Below, in pieces: positions 21,401-32,251 of a stretch of DNA of 64,000 bases (within the stretch, counting starts at the first letter, position 1; each line of letters begins with the position of its first letter). The notes beneath the pieces were generated by a model. It ran no database searches. It was given only the letters and a program-made list of their open reading frames with translations, and was not told where the DNA came from. This DNA is from Charina bottae (Eukaryota; Chordata; Lepidosauria; Squamata; Charinaidae): assembly GCA_023362775.1 (NCBI GenBank), contig JALMGJ010000005.1, positions 84,330,921-84,394,920 on the forward strand, read 5' to 3'. Made by a program: the position numbers and the translations under genes.

Positions 21401-21463
21401 AAAATAATTAATATAATATAATATAATATAATATAATATAATATAATATAATATAATAATATT
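21385..21463. repeat. L2 3' tail microsatellite (AT-rich), left half
   Basis: AATAAATA units pass into (ATAAT)n. The same repeat resumes at 24659 on the far side of the BovB, so the two were one tail before the insertion. Confidence 0.85.
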
Positions 21464-24400
21464 GTTGTTGTTGTTGTTCAGTCGTTTAGTCATGTCCGAC
21501 TCTTCGTGACCTCATGGACCATAGCACGCCAGGCCTTCCTGTCCTCCACTGTCTCCCGGAGTTTACTCAAATTCATGTTCATTACATCGGTGATGCTATC
21601 TAACCATCTCATCCTCTGCCTTCCCCTTCTCCTTTTGCCTTCAGTCTTTCCCAGCATCAGGGTCTTTTCCAGTGAGTCCTCTCTTCGCATTAGGTGGCCA
21701 AAGTATTTGAGCTTCAGCTTCAGCATCTGTCCTTCCAATGAGCAGTCAGGGTTGATTTCCTTTAGGATTGACTGATTTGACCTCCTTGCAGTCCAAGGGA
21801 CTCTCAAGAGTCTTCTCCAGCACCACAGCTCGAAAGCATCAATTCTTCGGCACTCAGCCTTCCTTATGGTCCAACTCTCACAGCCATACATTACTACTGG
21901 AAAAACCATAGCTTTAACTATACGGACCTTTGTCGGCAAGGTGATGTCTCTGCTTTTTAATATACTGTCTAGGTTTGCCATAGCTTTCCTCCCAAGGAGC
22001 AAGCGTCTTTTAATTTCATGGCTGCAGTCACCGTTTGCGGTGATCTTGGAGGCCAAGAAAATAAAATCTGTCACTGCTTCCATTTCTTCGCCTTCTATTT
22101 GCCAGGAAGTGATGGGACCAGATGCCATGATCTGGGTTTTTTTAATGTTGAGTTTCAAGCCAGCTTTTGCACTCTCCTCTTTCACCCTCATCAAGAGGCT
22201 CTTTAGTTCCTCTTCACTTTCTGCCATTAGGGTGGTATCGTCTGCATATCTGAGGTTGTTGATATTTCTCCCGGCAATCTTAACTCCGGCTTGTGATTCA
22301 TCCAGCCCGGCATTTCTCATGATGTACTCTGCATATAAGTTAAATAAGCACGGTGATAATATACAGTCTTGTCGTACTCCTTTCCCAATTTTGAACCAGT
22401 CGGTTGTTCCATGTCCGGTTCTAACTGTTGCTTCTTGACCCGCATACAGGTTTCTCAGGAGACAGGTAAGGTGGTCTGGTACTCCCATCTCTTTAAGACT
22501 TTGCCACAGTTTGTTGTGATCCACACAATCAAAGGCTTTAGCGTAGTCAATGAAGCAGAAGTAGATGTTTTTCTGGAACTCTCTTGCTTTTTCCATGATC
22601 CAGCGAATGTTGGCAATCTGATCTCTAGTTCCTCTGCCTCTTCGAAACCCAGCTTGCACTTCTGGTAATTCTCGGTTCACATACTGCTGAAGCCTAGCTT
22701 GTAGGATTTTGAGCATAACCTTGCTGGCATGTGAAATGAGCGCAATTGTACGGTAGTTTGAACATTCTTTGGCATTGCCTTTCTTTGGAATTGGAATGTA
22801 AACTGACCTTTTCCAATCCTGTGGCCACTGTTGAGTTTTCCAAATTTGTTGGCATATTGAGTGCAGCACTTTAACAGCATCATCTTTTAGGATTTTAAAT
22901 AGCTCAGCTGGGATACTGTCTTCTCCGCTAGCTTTGTTGTTAGTAATGCTTCCTAAGGCCCACTTGACTTCACTCTCTAGGATGTCCGGCTCAAGGTCAC
23001 TGACCACACCATCGTATTTATCAGGGATATTAAGATCTTTCTTGTATAGTTCTTCTGTGTATTCTTGCCACCTCTTCTTAATCTCTTCTGCTTCTGTTAG
23101 GTCCCTGCCTTTTTTGTCCTTTATCATGCCCATCTTTGCACAAAACGTTCCCTTGATATCTCCGATTTTCTTGAAGAGATCTCTAGTCTTCCCCATTCTA
23201 TTGTTTTCCTCGATTTCTTTGCACTGTTCATTTAAGAAGGCCGCCTTATCTCTCCTTGCTGTTCTCTGGAAATCTGCATTCAGTTGTTTATATCTTTCCC
23301 TTTCTCCCTTGCCTTTTGCTTCCCTTCTTTCCTCAGCTATTTGTAAAGCCTCATCAGTCAGCCACTTTGCTTTCTTGCATTTCTTTTTCTTTGGGATGGT
23401 TTTAGTTGCTGCCTCCTGTACAATGTTACGAACCTCCATCCACAGTTCTTCAGGCACTCTGTCTACCAGATCTAATCCTTTAAATCTATTCCTCACCTCC
23501 ACTGTATATTCATAAGGGATATGATTTAGGTCATACCTGAGTGGTCTAGTGGTTTCCCCTACGTTCTTCAATTTAAGCCTAAATTTTGCGATAAGAAGCT
23601 CATGATCTGAGCCACAGTCAGCTCCAGGTCTTGTTTTTGCTGATTGTATAGAGCTTCTCCATCTTTGGCTGCAAAGTATATAATCAATCTGATTTCGGTA
23701 TTGACCATCTGGTGATGTCCATGTGTAGAGTCGTCTCTTGTGTTGTTGGAAAAGAGTGTTTGCTATGACCAGCGTGTTCTCTTGACAAAACTCTATTAGC
23801 CTTTGCCCTGCTTCATTTTGTACTCCGAGGCCGAACTTGCCTGTTATTCCGGTTATTTTTTGACTTCCTACTTTAGCATTCCAGTCCCCTATGATGAAAA
23901 GGACATCTTTTTTTGGTGTTAGTTCTAGAAGGTGTTGTAGGTCTTCATAGAACCGGTCAACTTCAGCTTCTTCGGCATCAGTGGTTGGGGCATAGACTTG
24001 GATCACTGTGATGTTGAATGGTTTGCCTTGGATTCGAACTGAAAGCATTATGTCGTTTTTCAGGTTGTACCCCAGTACGGCCTTTCCCACTCTTTTACTG
24101 ACTATGAGAGCTACTCCATTTCTTCTAAGGGATTCTTGCCCACAGTAGTATATATAATGGTCTCCTGAATTAAATTTGCCCATTCCTGTCCATTTTAGTT
24201 CACTGATTCCCAAGATGTCGATGTTCAATCTTGTCATCTCATGTTTGACCACATCCAGCTTACCTTGATTCATAGATCTTACATTCCAGGTTCCTATGCA
24301 ATATTGTTCTTTACAGCATCGGACTTTCCTTCCACTTCCAGACACATCCACAGCTGAGCGTCCTTTCGGCTTTGGCCCAGCCGCTTCACTCTTTCTGGAG

Positions 24401-24658
24401 CTACTCGGAATTGCCCTCCACTCTTCCCCAGTAGCATTTTGGACACCTTCCGACCTGAGGGGCTCATCTTCCAGTGTCATATCTTTTAGCCTTTTGATAC
24501 TGTCCATGGGTTTTCTTGGCAAGGATACTGGAGTGGTTTGCCATTCCCTCCTCCAGTGGACCACATTTTGTCAGAACTCTCCATCATGACCTGTTCTTCT
24601 TGACTTCATTGAGTTACGCAAGCCCCTTCGCCACGACAAGGCAGTGATCCAGGAAGGG
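21464..24658 (-). mobile_element. BovB (RTE clade) LINE, nearly full length
   Basis: The element runs on the minus strand from 24658, which carries the BovB 5' UTR-like TGGATCACTGCCTTGTCGTG block, to the 3' end at 21464, which has CACGACTGAACGACTGAAC-like sequence and a short (GTT)n/(AAC)n tail. It was inserted in the AT-rich tail of the L2 LINE at 19570-21400. BovB is known for horizontal transfer between squamates and ruminants. It shares its 3' end with the Sauria SINEs seen elsewhere in this window. Confidence 0.92.
21490..24564 (-). CDS. BovB ORF2: AP endonuclease and reverse transcriptase
   Basis: A single uninterrupted 1024-residue ORF, about the length expected of intact BovB proteins. 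Residues about 88-330 form an apurinic-like endonuclease: GTWNVRSMNQGKLD, ISELKWTG with the metal-binding glutamate, IGDWNAKVG, NQIDYIL and the terminal SDHELL. Residues about 540-800 form the RT: IPIPKKGNAKECSNYRTIAL, FIDYAKAFDCVDH (motif A), GVRQDCILSPCLFNLY (motif B) and NLRYADDTTLM (motif C, YADD at residues 773-776). The C-terminal part contains the MYGCESWTIRKAE and YFGHLMRREDSLEKTLMLGK blocks. It would nick target DNA and reverse-transcribe its RNA in the nucleus. One oddity is D733 in RQDC, where the second BovB copy here has the usual RQGC; this may impair the enzyme. The first ATG is upstream of the endonuclease, and the true start is not certain. Confidence 0.9.
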   Translation of the reverse strand: MVHWRREWQTTPVSLPRKPMDSIKRLKDMTLEDEPLRSEGVQNATGEEWRAIPSSSRKSEAAGPKPKGRSAVDVSGSGRKVRCCKEQYCIGTWNVRSMNQGKLDVVKHEMTRLNIDILGISELKWTGMGKFNSGDHYIYYCGQESLRRNGVALIVSKRVGKAVLGYNLKNDIMLSVRIQGKPFNITVIQVYAPTTDAEEAEVDRFYEDLQHLLELTPKKDVLFIIGDWNAKVGSQKITGITGKFGLGVQNEAGQRLIEFCQENTLVIANTLFQQHKRRLYTWTSPDGQYRNQIDYILCSQRWRSSIQSAKTRPGADCGSDHELLIAKFRLKLKNVGETTRPLRYDLNHIPYEYTVEVRNRFKGLDLVDRVPEELWMEVRNIVQEAATKTIPKKKKCKKAKWLTDEALQIAEERREAKGKGERERYKQLNADFQRTARRDKAAFLNEQCKEIEENNRMGKTRDLFKKIGDIKGTFCAKMGMIKDKKGRDLTEAEEIKKRWQEYTEELYKKDLNIPDKYDGVVSDLEPDILESEVKWALGSITNNKASGEDSIPAELFKILKDDAVKVLHSICQQIWKTQQWPQDWKRSVYIPIPKKGNAKECSNYRTIALISHASKVMLKILQARLQQYVNRELPEVQAGFRRGRGTRDQIANIRWIMEKAREFQKNIYFCFIDYAKAFDCVDHNKLWQSLKEMGVPDHLTCLLRNLYAGQEATVRTGHGTTDWFKIGKGVRQDCILSPCLFNLYAEYIMRNAGLDESQAGVKIAGRNINNLRYADDTTLMAESEEELKSLLMRVKEESAKAGLKLNIKKTQIMASGPITSWQIEGEEMEAVTDFIFLASKITANGDCSHEIKRRLLLGRKAMANLDSILKSRDITLPTKVRIVKAMVFPVVMYGCESWTIRKAECRRIDAFELWCWRRLLRVPWTARRSNQSILKEINPDCSLEGQMLKLKLKYFGHLMRREDSLEKTLMLGKTEGKRRRGRQRMRWLDSITDVMNMNLSKLRETVEDRKAWRAMVHEVTKSRT

Positions 24659-24822
24659 GAATATTATAATATAATATAATATAATAATATAATATAATAT
24701 AATATAATATAATATAATATAATTAATATAATTAATATAATTTAATATAATATAATATAATATAATATAATATAATAATATAATATAATATAATATAATA
24801 TAATATAATATAATATAATAGT
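24659..24822. repeat. (ATAAT)n AT-rich satellite, right half of L2 tail
   Basis: About 160 bases of ATAAT/TAATA units continue the tail found at 21385-21463. ORFs through it are low-complexity artefacts. Confidence 0.9.
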
Positions 24823-25775
24823 AATTTCCAGAGGGCTTCACAAATGAAAGTTTTACATTTACTTTATCAGTTGGTTTCTGTCAATGTTCTTATGAGAAAT
24901 CTTTGTTTGTTATCGTTTTGTTCCCTCGGATTCATAAACCATTTTTCAAAAGCTGTGCTTGTTATCTTTCATATCTCCCATCCCTGTCCAGAAATCTCTC
25001 TCCTCTGAACAAAGAATAGCTTTGTTTTGGAAACGCTCAGATAGAATTAAAAGGAATTTGTTCAGCTCTGGTATCAGTTAAGCTGTTCAATTTACATTTA
25101 TCTGTTAGGAAAACAAATGTTCCAGCCAAAAGCTGCAAACACGAGTGAGATGGGATGGCAACCGGGCAGCCTCAGAGAACCCTGACCGGGGTTGTGCAGC
25201 CAGAGGAGAATGGGTGGATGGATGAGCAAACACATGGCTTGCTTAACATATAAAAGTGGGGGTGGGGGTAGGCTCCAGAGCCCTGTCTTGGGGGGATAAA
25301 TCTTGCAACAGAGAGAGGCTTAGTTATGATATCTGGCTGAAGAACAGCTGCAACACTTAGAAAACCCTGCCAAGCTTTCATAGAACTGCACCCTTCAGTT
25401 TATCAAAATCTTAATAATTCATATGCATGAGAGTCTATGGGACAAGTCAAAGGAAGAAAGAGTGGTCCATTGCACTAGCTTTTCTGATTTCTATCTGATA
25501 GGTTTTTTATTTATTTATTTTTATTTATTTTTATTTATTTTATTTTATTAAAAATAAGGGTTTTTATTGTTATCATTGCATAGTCTGTAACAAAGACAGT
25601 ATCTTGGAGAGGCCGGAAAAATGGAAAAGAAAACCGCACTCCCTTAGAACAAACAGAAGTGAAGATGAGAACTTGCTAGCAAGGAGGAGGCAAGGACTGG
25701 GCTTGCACCTGCCTGTGTGCGTATCATACCAGAGGCTGAGGATCTTGAACACTGTGGGTTGCTTTCACTTGGGCT
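24823..25775. other. Unassigned interval with (TTTA)n
   Basis: No gene recognised. A TTTATTTA tract occupies about 25505-25550. The remainder is unremarkable. Confidence 0.5.
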
Positions 25776-26032
25776 ACAAACTGGCAAAACTGAAGTACTT
25801 TGGCCATGTAATGAGAAGACAGGATACCCTGGAGAAGATGCTGATGCTAGGGAAAGCGGAAGGCCAAAGGAAGAGGGGCCGACCAAGGGCAAGATGGATG
25901 GATGATACTCTGGAGGTGACGGACTCAACCGTGGGGGAGCTGGGGATGGCGATGGCCGACAGGGAGCTCTGGCGTGGGCTGGTCCCTGAAGTCACGAAGC
26001 GTCGGAAGTGACTGAACGAATAAACAACAAAC
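25776..26032 (+). mobile_element. BovB subfamily 2, 3' fragment
   Basis: The frame reads KYFGHVMRRQDTLEKMLMLG and GRPRARWMDDTLEVTDST, matching the C-terminus of the second BovB copy (30616-30864) more closely than the near-intact copy. It ends in GACTGAACGAATAAACAACA, the BovB-type tail. It is severely 5'-truncated. Confidence 0.82.
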
Positions 26033-26789
26033 AAACTGGCAAATATTAGTAAACATGTTGGTCTCTGTACATCTGAATCTTATTCATTTCTCATCACCAT
26101 CTTTTTATGTCAGGACCTATCTGGGTTTTTAAAGTTGACTACTAAACTTGTAGTACCTCAACCGTATTTAATTCTCTGTCCTTAGTAGGGATGTATCCCA
26201 CCTTTCCTCCAGGATCACAAGGTAGCTTACACGAGGATCTCCCTTTTATCCCCAGAACAATAGTCCTATAAAGCAGGCTGGGTTGAAAAAGAATGACCGG
26301 CCTCAAGTCAGCCATTGATTTTGCATCCTGAAGGTGGACTTGAGCATGGAATTCCTCAGTCCTTGTCCAACTCCTAAGTCACGACAGTCTACTGCCCCTC
26401 TACTTTTCATTCTCCTGCTCTTCCTGGGATTTGCTGTTTGCTGTCCAACTTTTCCTTGCACTTCTGTAGTACTGTATACTTGAATGACGGATGTTTTGTT
26501 TCTGAGCAACACTGGCAAGTGTTGAAAGGCAGCATCAGGAACAGAGTAATTTCTATTTCAGACTGCAGCAAAGAAGTGCAATCCATGACAGTTGCTAGGA
26601 GCATCCTGCAAAGCAAATGTCAGACAGATATGATCTAGTGAGTCCATTCAAAATTTTAAAGGGAAGAACAAATAAAAGCCACTTTTTTTCTTCTAATCCA
26701 TAAAAAAGTCTAAGTCCATGCTTCTGAGGAATAGAACTTGAAGGAAAGGATTCAGACTGGTTCACTTTTAATGCAACATTGATCTGGAT
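26033..26789. other. Mostly unassigned; possible MIR-like SINE at about 26165-26345
   Basis: The stretch CACCTTTCCTCCAGGATCAC ... CAAGGTAGC ... CTATAAAGCAGGCTGGGTTG ... CTCAAGTCAGCC resembles an old CORE/MIR-like SINE body seen in amniotes. The call is weak. Nothing else is recognised. Confidence 0.35.
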
Positions 26790-27165
26790 CTAAGGCCAGG
26801 CTTTAGGTTGCACCAATTGTACAAATCTGGGGACTATATTTCCAGAAGACTGGCAGACTAAACAGGGTTCAGAGGAAGACAATGAAAATGATACAGGGAT
26901 TTGAGAAATGACCTGTGAGGACTGGCTGAAAAAGCCTGGGGCATTCAATCTGGAGAAAAGAAGACTCTGGTACATAAGCAAAGATAAAGGGAAAATGGCC
27001 AAGAAGTATTTTCCATGAGCACAGACCAAAAGTAAGAGGTATACTTGCAGAACTGCAAAGTTGCATTAACTTAAAATATAAAGAAAAACCTCCTGATAGT
27101 AAGCTCTGTACAACAATGGAGCAATCTACCCAGGGAGGTTGTAGGTTCTTCATTTCCAGAGGTTT
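26790..27165 (+). mobile_element. CR1-family LINE 3' end
   Basis: The motifs GAGGAAGACAATGAAAATGA, CTGGAGAAAAGAAGACT and ATGGAGCAATCTACCCAGGG, followed by GTAGGTTCTTCATTTCCAGA, align in order with the CR1 3' region seen at 8790-9345. It is diverged and 5'-truncated. Confidence 0.65.
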
Positions 27166-27169
27166 TTAA

Positions 27170-28446
27170 AAAATTATATATAATTTTTTATTAAAACATT
27201 TAAACAAGAAAATTAAATCGAACACAAGCTGATATAAAGTAGGGGAAAGAAAGAAAAAGAAAGAAATCAAAGAAAAAGCAAAAAGTGCAAGAATTTTTTT
27301 TGAAGAAAAACAGAAAAGAAAGAAAAGAGATACAAAGAAGTGGCTTCCGATATTCTTCACACAGTTATACGTAGAAATATATTTTAACCCCTCTCTCTAA
27401 AATTACATCATATTACTCTTCTTTCTATATCCTATATACTGTAATCATCAAAACCATAAATCACAAGTTCATTTTTTTCATTTTTATGCAAAAAAATCCA
27501 TAAGAGGTTGGTTTCCAGTCACCAATAAATGTAGATGTCTTTTCTCTAATCAAAGAAGCCAATTTATCCATTTCAGCAAAATCTGTCAACTTCACCACCC
27601 ACTCCTCCATAGTGGGTAGTGTCGAATCTTTCCATCTCTGTGCATATAGCAATCTCACCTCCGTAATCATATATTGAAATAATCTTCCATGGTTTTTTTT
27701 CTAACTGTTTATCCATTAGTCCTACAAGGAAAAGTTGTGGCTTCAATTAAATATGTATCTTTAAAATCCTCTGTGTCAAAGTATGTATTTGAATCCATTT
27801 TTAAAGCGTTTTTACATGTCCATGATAAAATGTCCCTTCGTGTTGTTCACATTTCGAACATACATTTGAAGTGCTTTTATACACTCTAGATAATTTCTCT
27901 GGCGTCATGTACCAATGATACATCATTTTATAAAAATTCTCTTTGAGATCATAACACAGTGTAAATTTCAACCTTTTAACCACATATTTCCCCATTGAAC
28001 CATCTCTATATTATAACCAAAATTCTTAGCCCACTTTACATTCTTTAACCTGTTGTTCCTCTGTTTCAAATTTCAACAAACGTTTATACATTTTAGCAAT
28101 TACATGTTCATCATCGGTACACAATTGTACTTCAAATTCTGTCTTACTTTGCTCCATACCATAAGTCTTTTTGTCCATTTAAAATCTTTCTGATAACTGT
28201 AAATGGGAAAACCATTGACAACTATATCCTTCTGCTATTAATTGCTCTCTTGATCTGATTTTAAATTCCCCTTTATGGTTTTCCAATAATTCCTGGTACG
28301 TTAACCATTTGTCTTTGTCTCCTCTTTCTCTTCTATGATATGCTTCTTGAGCTGAGATCCATAAAGGTCTTTTCGGGCATGACCTGGGTTTATGTCTACT
28401 CCATATTCTCAATATGGCATGTCTAATAAAATGATTTTTAAAGTCC
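27170..28446 (-). pseudogene. L1 LINE, 3' part of ORF2 and 3' UTR
   Basis: Minus-strand frames give LLYAQRWKDSTLPTMEEWVV (27461-27670), [16 protein letters not shown] with [13 protein letters not shown] (27801-27995) and HFIRHAILRIWSRHKPRSCP with PLWISAQEAYHRR (28179-28448). This is the ordered C-terminal region of vertebrate L1 ORF2. Frames are broken between them. The A-rich 3' UTR lies at 27170-27340 as a T-rich plus strand. It ends against the BovB copy at 28447. Confidence 0.78.
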
Positions 28447-30862
28447 ACAGATCAGTTAGATATGAGCTCACTAACATTCCTAATGATAGGGGTGTGGTGG
28501 CTCAGCAGGTAAGACGCCAGGCTTGTCGATCGGAAGATCGCAAGTTCGGAGGTTCGAATCCCTAGCCCTGCGTGCGGAGTGAGCTCCCGCACTAGCTCCA
28601 GCTCTTGCCAACCTAGCAATTCGAAAGCATGCAAATGCAAGTAGATGAATAGGTACCACTTCGGTGGGTAGGTAACAGCGTTCCACGCATGTCATGCGGC
28701 CACATGACCGTGGAAGCGTCTTTGGACAACGCTGGCTCTTCGGCTAACAAACGGAGATGAGCACCGGCCCCTAGAGTCGGACACGACTGCACAAATGTGC
28801 GGGGGGAAGCTTTACCTTTTTTAACATTCCTAATGAATATGCAGTGGAGGTGAAGAATAGATTTAAGGGACTAGATTTAGTAAACAGGGTTCCGGAAGAA
28901 CTATGGACAGAAGTTCGCAACACTGTTCAGGAGGTGGCAACAAAAAACGTCCCAAAGAAAAAGAAAACCAAGAAGGCAAGATGGCTGTCTGCTGAGACTC
29001 TGAAAGTAGCCCAAGAAAGAAGGAAAGAAAAAGGCAACCATGATAGGGGGAGATATGCCCAATTAAATGCAAAATTCCAGAGGTTAGCCAGAAGAGATAA
29101 GGAATTATTTTTAAACAAGCAATGCGCAGAAGTGGAAGAAGATAATAGAATAGGAAGGACAAGAGACCTCTTCCAGAAAATTAGAAACATCGGAGGTAAA
29201 TTCCAGGCAAAAATGGGTATGATCAAAAACAAAGATGACAAGGACCTAACAGAAGCAGAACAGATCAAGAAAAGGTGGCAAGAATATATGGAAGATCTGT
29301 ACAGGAAGGATAATAATATTGGGGATAGCTTTGACAGTGTGGTCAGTGAGTTAGAGCCAGACATCCTGAAGAGTGAGGTTGAATGGGCCTTAAGAAGCAT
29401 TGCTAATGACAAGGCAGCAGGAGACGATGGTATCCCAGCTGAACTGTTTAAAATCTTGCCAGATGATGCTGTCAAGGTGATGCATGCCATATGCCAGCAA
29501 ATTTGGAAAACACAAGAATGGCCATCAGATTGGAAAAAAATCAACTTATATCCCCATACCAAAAAAGGGAAGCACTAAAGAATGTTCAAACTATCGAACA
29601 GTGGCACTTATTTCACATGCTAGTAAGGTAATGCTCAAGATCTTGCAAGGTAGACTCCAGCAATTCATGGAGCGAGAATTGCCAGATGTACAAGCTGGGT
29701 TTAGAAAAGGCAGAGGAACTGGAGACCAAATTGCCAATATCCGCTGGATAATGGAGAAAGCCAGGGAGTTTCAGAAAAACGTTTATTTCTGTTTTATTGA
29801 CTATTCTAAAGCCTTTGACTGTGTGGATCATAACAAATTGTGGCAAGTTCTTGGTGGTATGGGGATACCAAGTCATCTTGTCTGGCTCCTGAGGAATCTG
29901 TATAACGACCAAGTAGCAACGGTAAGAACAGAGCACGGAACAACGGACTGGTTTAAGATTGGGAAAGGAGTACGGCAGGGTTGTATATTCTCACCCTACC
30001 TATTCAACCTGTACGCAGAACACATCATGCGATGTGCTGGGCTTGATGAATCCAAGGCTGGAGTTAAAATCGCTGGAAGAAACATTAACAATCTCAGATA
30101 TGCAGATGATACCACTTTGATGGCTGAAAGCGAGGAGGAACTGAGGAGCCTTATGACGAAGGTGAAAGAAGAAAGTGCAAAAGCTGGGTTGCAGTTAAAC
30201 CTCAAAAAACCAAGATTATGGCAACCAGCTTGATTGATAACCGGCAAATAGAGGGAGAAAAAGTGGAGGCAGTGACATACTTTGTATTTCTAGGCGCAAA
30301 GATGACTGCAGATGCTGACTGCAGCCAGGAAATCAGAAGACGTCTACTTCTTGGGAGGAGAGCAATGACAAATCTGATAAAATAGTTAAGAGCAGAGACA
30401 TCACACTGACAACAAAGGTCCGCATAGTTAAAGCAATGGTATTCCTCGTAGTAAACTATGGCTGCAAGAGCTGGACCATAAGGAAGGCTGAGCGAAGGAA
30501 GATAGATGCTTTTGAACTGTGGTGTTGGAGGAAAATTCTGAGAGTGCCTTGGACTGCAAGAAGATCAACCCAGTCCATACTCCAGTAAATAAAGCCAGAC
30601 TGCTCACTTGAGGGAATGATATTAAAGGCAAAACTGAAGTACTTTGGCCACATAATGAGAAGACAGGATACCCTGGAGAAGATGCTGATGCTAGGGAAAG
30701 TGGAAGGCAAAAGGAAGAGGGACCGACCAAGGGCAAGATGGATGGATGATATTCTGGAGGTGACAGACTTAACCATGGGGGAGCTGGGGGTGGCGACGGC
30801 CGACAGGAAGGTCTGGTGTGGGCTGGTCCATGAAGTCACGAAGAGTCGGAAGCTGTATAACT
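28447..30862 (+). pseudogene. BovB subfamily 2 LINE, 5'-truncated and frameshifted
   Basis: The copy begins within the region before the RT (RYELTNIPNEYAVEV spans the SINE insertion) and runs to the C-terminus GVATADRKVWCGLVHEVTKS. RT motifs are present: FIDYSKAFDCVDH, GVRQGCIFSPYLFNLY and NLRYADDTTLM (YADD at 30099-30110). Frameshifts occur near 29550 in an A-run, near 30210 and near 30380, and there is a stop near 30586. The endonuclease domain is missing. Protein differences from the 21.5-24.6 kb copy (for example ARWMDDILEVTD versus MRWLDSITDVMN) mark a separate subfamily shared with 25776-26032. A SINE interrupts it at 28487-28821. Confidence 0.88.
28487..28821 (+). mobile_element. tRNA-derived SINE (family A), full length with target-site duplication
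   Basis: The head GGGGTGTGGTGGCTCAGCAG and the B box GGTTCGAATCC are intact, followed by the family body and tail. It is flanked by a perfect 15-bp duplication TAACATTCCTAATGA (28472-28486 and 28822-28836), so it inserted by LINE-type retrotransposition into the BovB subfamily 2 copy and is younger than it. Confidence 0.92.
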
Positions 30863-31006
30863 AAGTATACTGTATACTGTATAACTAAGTAGTGTGTTTA
30901 CTTAGTGTAAACACACTACTTAGAGCACCACAAAATGAGTGGCACTGAGATATTTGGAGACTTTTTGTTTGTTTGAAGGTTTGGAGGGAGGGCTTAAAGT
31001 CTAAGG
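30863..31006. other. Short inverted repeat region
   Basis: ACTAAGTAGTGTGTTTACTT and its near inverse GTGTAAACACACTACTTAG form a small hairpin at about 30883-30920. No gene. Confidence 0.5.
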
Positions 31007-31106
31007 CAACCTTGGCAACTTGAAGATGTGTGGACTTCAACTCCCAGAATCCCCCAGCCCAGTTGAAGTCCACATGTCTTCCAGTTGCCAAAGTTGAGAA
31101 ACACTG
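31007..31106. mobile_element. Palindromic hAT-like MITE (GTTTCTCAACCTTGG family), one end lost
   Basis: An imperfect palindrome around GTGGACTTCAACTCCCAGAA / GTTGAAGTCCACA. A perfect 8-bp duplication GTCTAAGG flanks it (30999-31006 and 31107-31114), although the left terminal 10 bases of the consensus are missing. Confidence 0.85.
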
Positions 31107-31997
31107 GTCTAAGGGGTTTCCTTAAGTTTACTGCGGTTTAAGGCATCTACCGCATTCCTTAAAACAGCTCAGCATCTTCCCAAATTAGGCCAATTTTACA
31201 TTTGTAACAATTCTAACCATCCCCTCCAAGTTACAGTAAGGTAAGCAAGCAGGCTTTCTACCCCACCTCCTCAACTCTACTCCTGCTTGCTCTGGAAGAA
31301 GCTGTAATATTTTTTCTTTCTCAGCTGAGGGAGCGCTAAGTCTGAAAACAATCTCAATGTCATTGTGCCCTCTACTGGTGAGGGGAAAAACTACAGCTTT
31401 TCGGAGGGAAGAATTTTGCTGTTATCAAACCCACATAAAATACTGCAATTACATTTTTAAAAAGCATAATAAAAAGGGGGGAGGAAAAATATGGTTTTCT
31501 CCATTTTTGGAATGTGGTTGTCAGCATAATATGCAAACCTGGTGTGGCTCTTGAGTACCCCTGTCAGTTTTCTGGACAACAAAATGAACAACAACCTGGG
31601 AGTAATACTCAACGTAGAAGATCGTTTCTTAAGAATATGCAAGCCAGTATGCCTAGCACAATTTGGAAAACTCAGAACCCATCTACAGATTCTAACACAG
31701 CCAGTATCCTGTGTGGACTCTTCCTACAGGGATTTGTTGAATCTCAACAATTTGCAACCTCATGCATTTAATACTCTCCGAGATTCTACAGAATGGGCAT
31801 TCCAGGGACGTGAGGATGGTGGAACTTTCTGGTCCACAAGACAGACCTCTCTCAGGTGGGCTTCATTTTTACCTTAATGATTGATTAAAAAGCCACTGGC
31901 TACATTCAAGGGAGACGCTCAGGGCTTGCATGTACTGGCCACATTCTGGAAGTCAGCAGCGGCCACCCAGGAGGAGTGCCAGCAGGTTGCATTAAAG
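31107..31997. other. Unassigned interval
   Basis: No gene or named repeat recognised. ORFs at 31357-31877 have no motif. Confidence 0.5.
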
Positions 31998-32117
31998 CTG
32001 TGTTTTTCAAACTGGGCAACTTTAAGATGTGTGGAGTTCAACTCCCAGAATTCCCCAGCCAGCATTCTGGGAGCTGAAGTTCACCCATCTTAAAGTTGCC
32101 CAGTTTGAAAAACACTG
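31998..32117. mobile_element. Palindromic hAT-like MITE
   Basis: Ends CTGTGTTTTTCAAACT and AGTTTGAAAAACACTG, with the shared CTTCAACTCCCAGAAT-like core. Flanked by CATTAAAG/CATTAAGG, an 8-bp duplication with one mismatch. The outer sequence is TTTTTCAAACTGGGC, a variant of the family. Confidence 0.85.
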
Positions 32118-32251
32118 CATTAAGGCTACTAGATCTGGGTTGCAAGAATCCAGATGAAAACCGGATAGCAGCAAAGACAAGAGTTTCTGTATCCCTTTGC
32201 TGCCATCTAGTGGCTGCCCAACTCACTACCCAGGGAGGCTATACTGTACGT

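Noticed and set aside
22369..23515. Plus-strand ORFs of 99-193 residues within the BovB region
   Set aside because: They are antisense shadows of the intact minus-strand BovB ORF.
30863..30920. Small hairpin as a microRNA precursor
   Set aside because: The arms are only about 18-20 bases around an AT-rich loop at the end of a BovB tail, with no other support.
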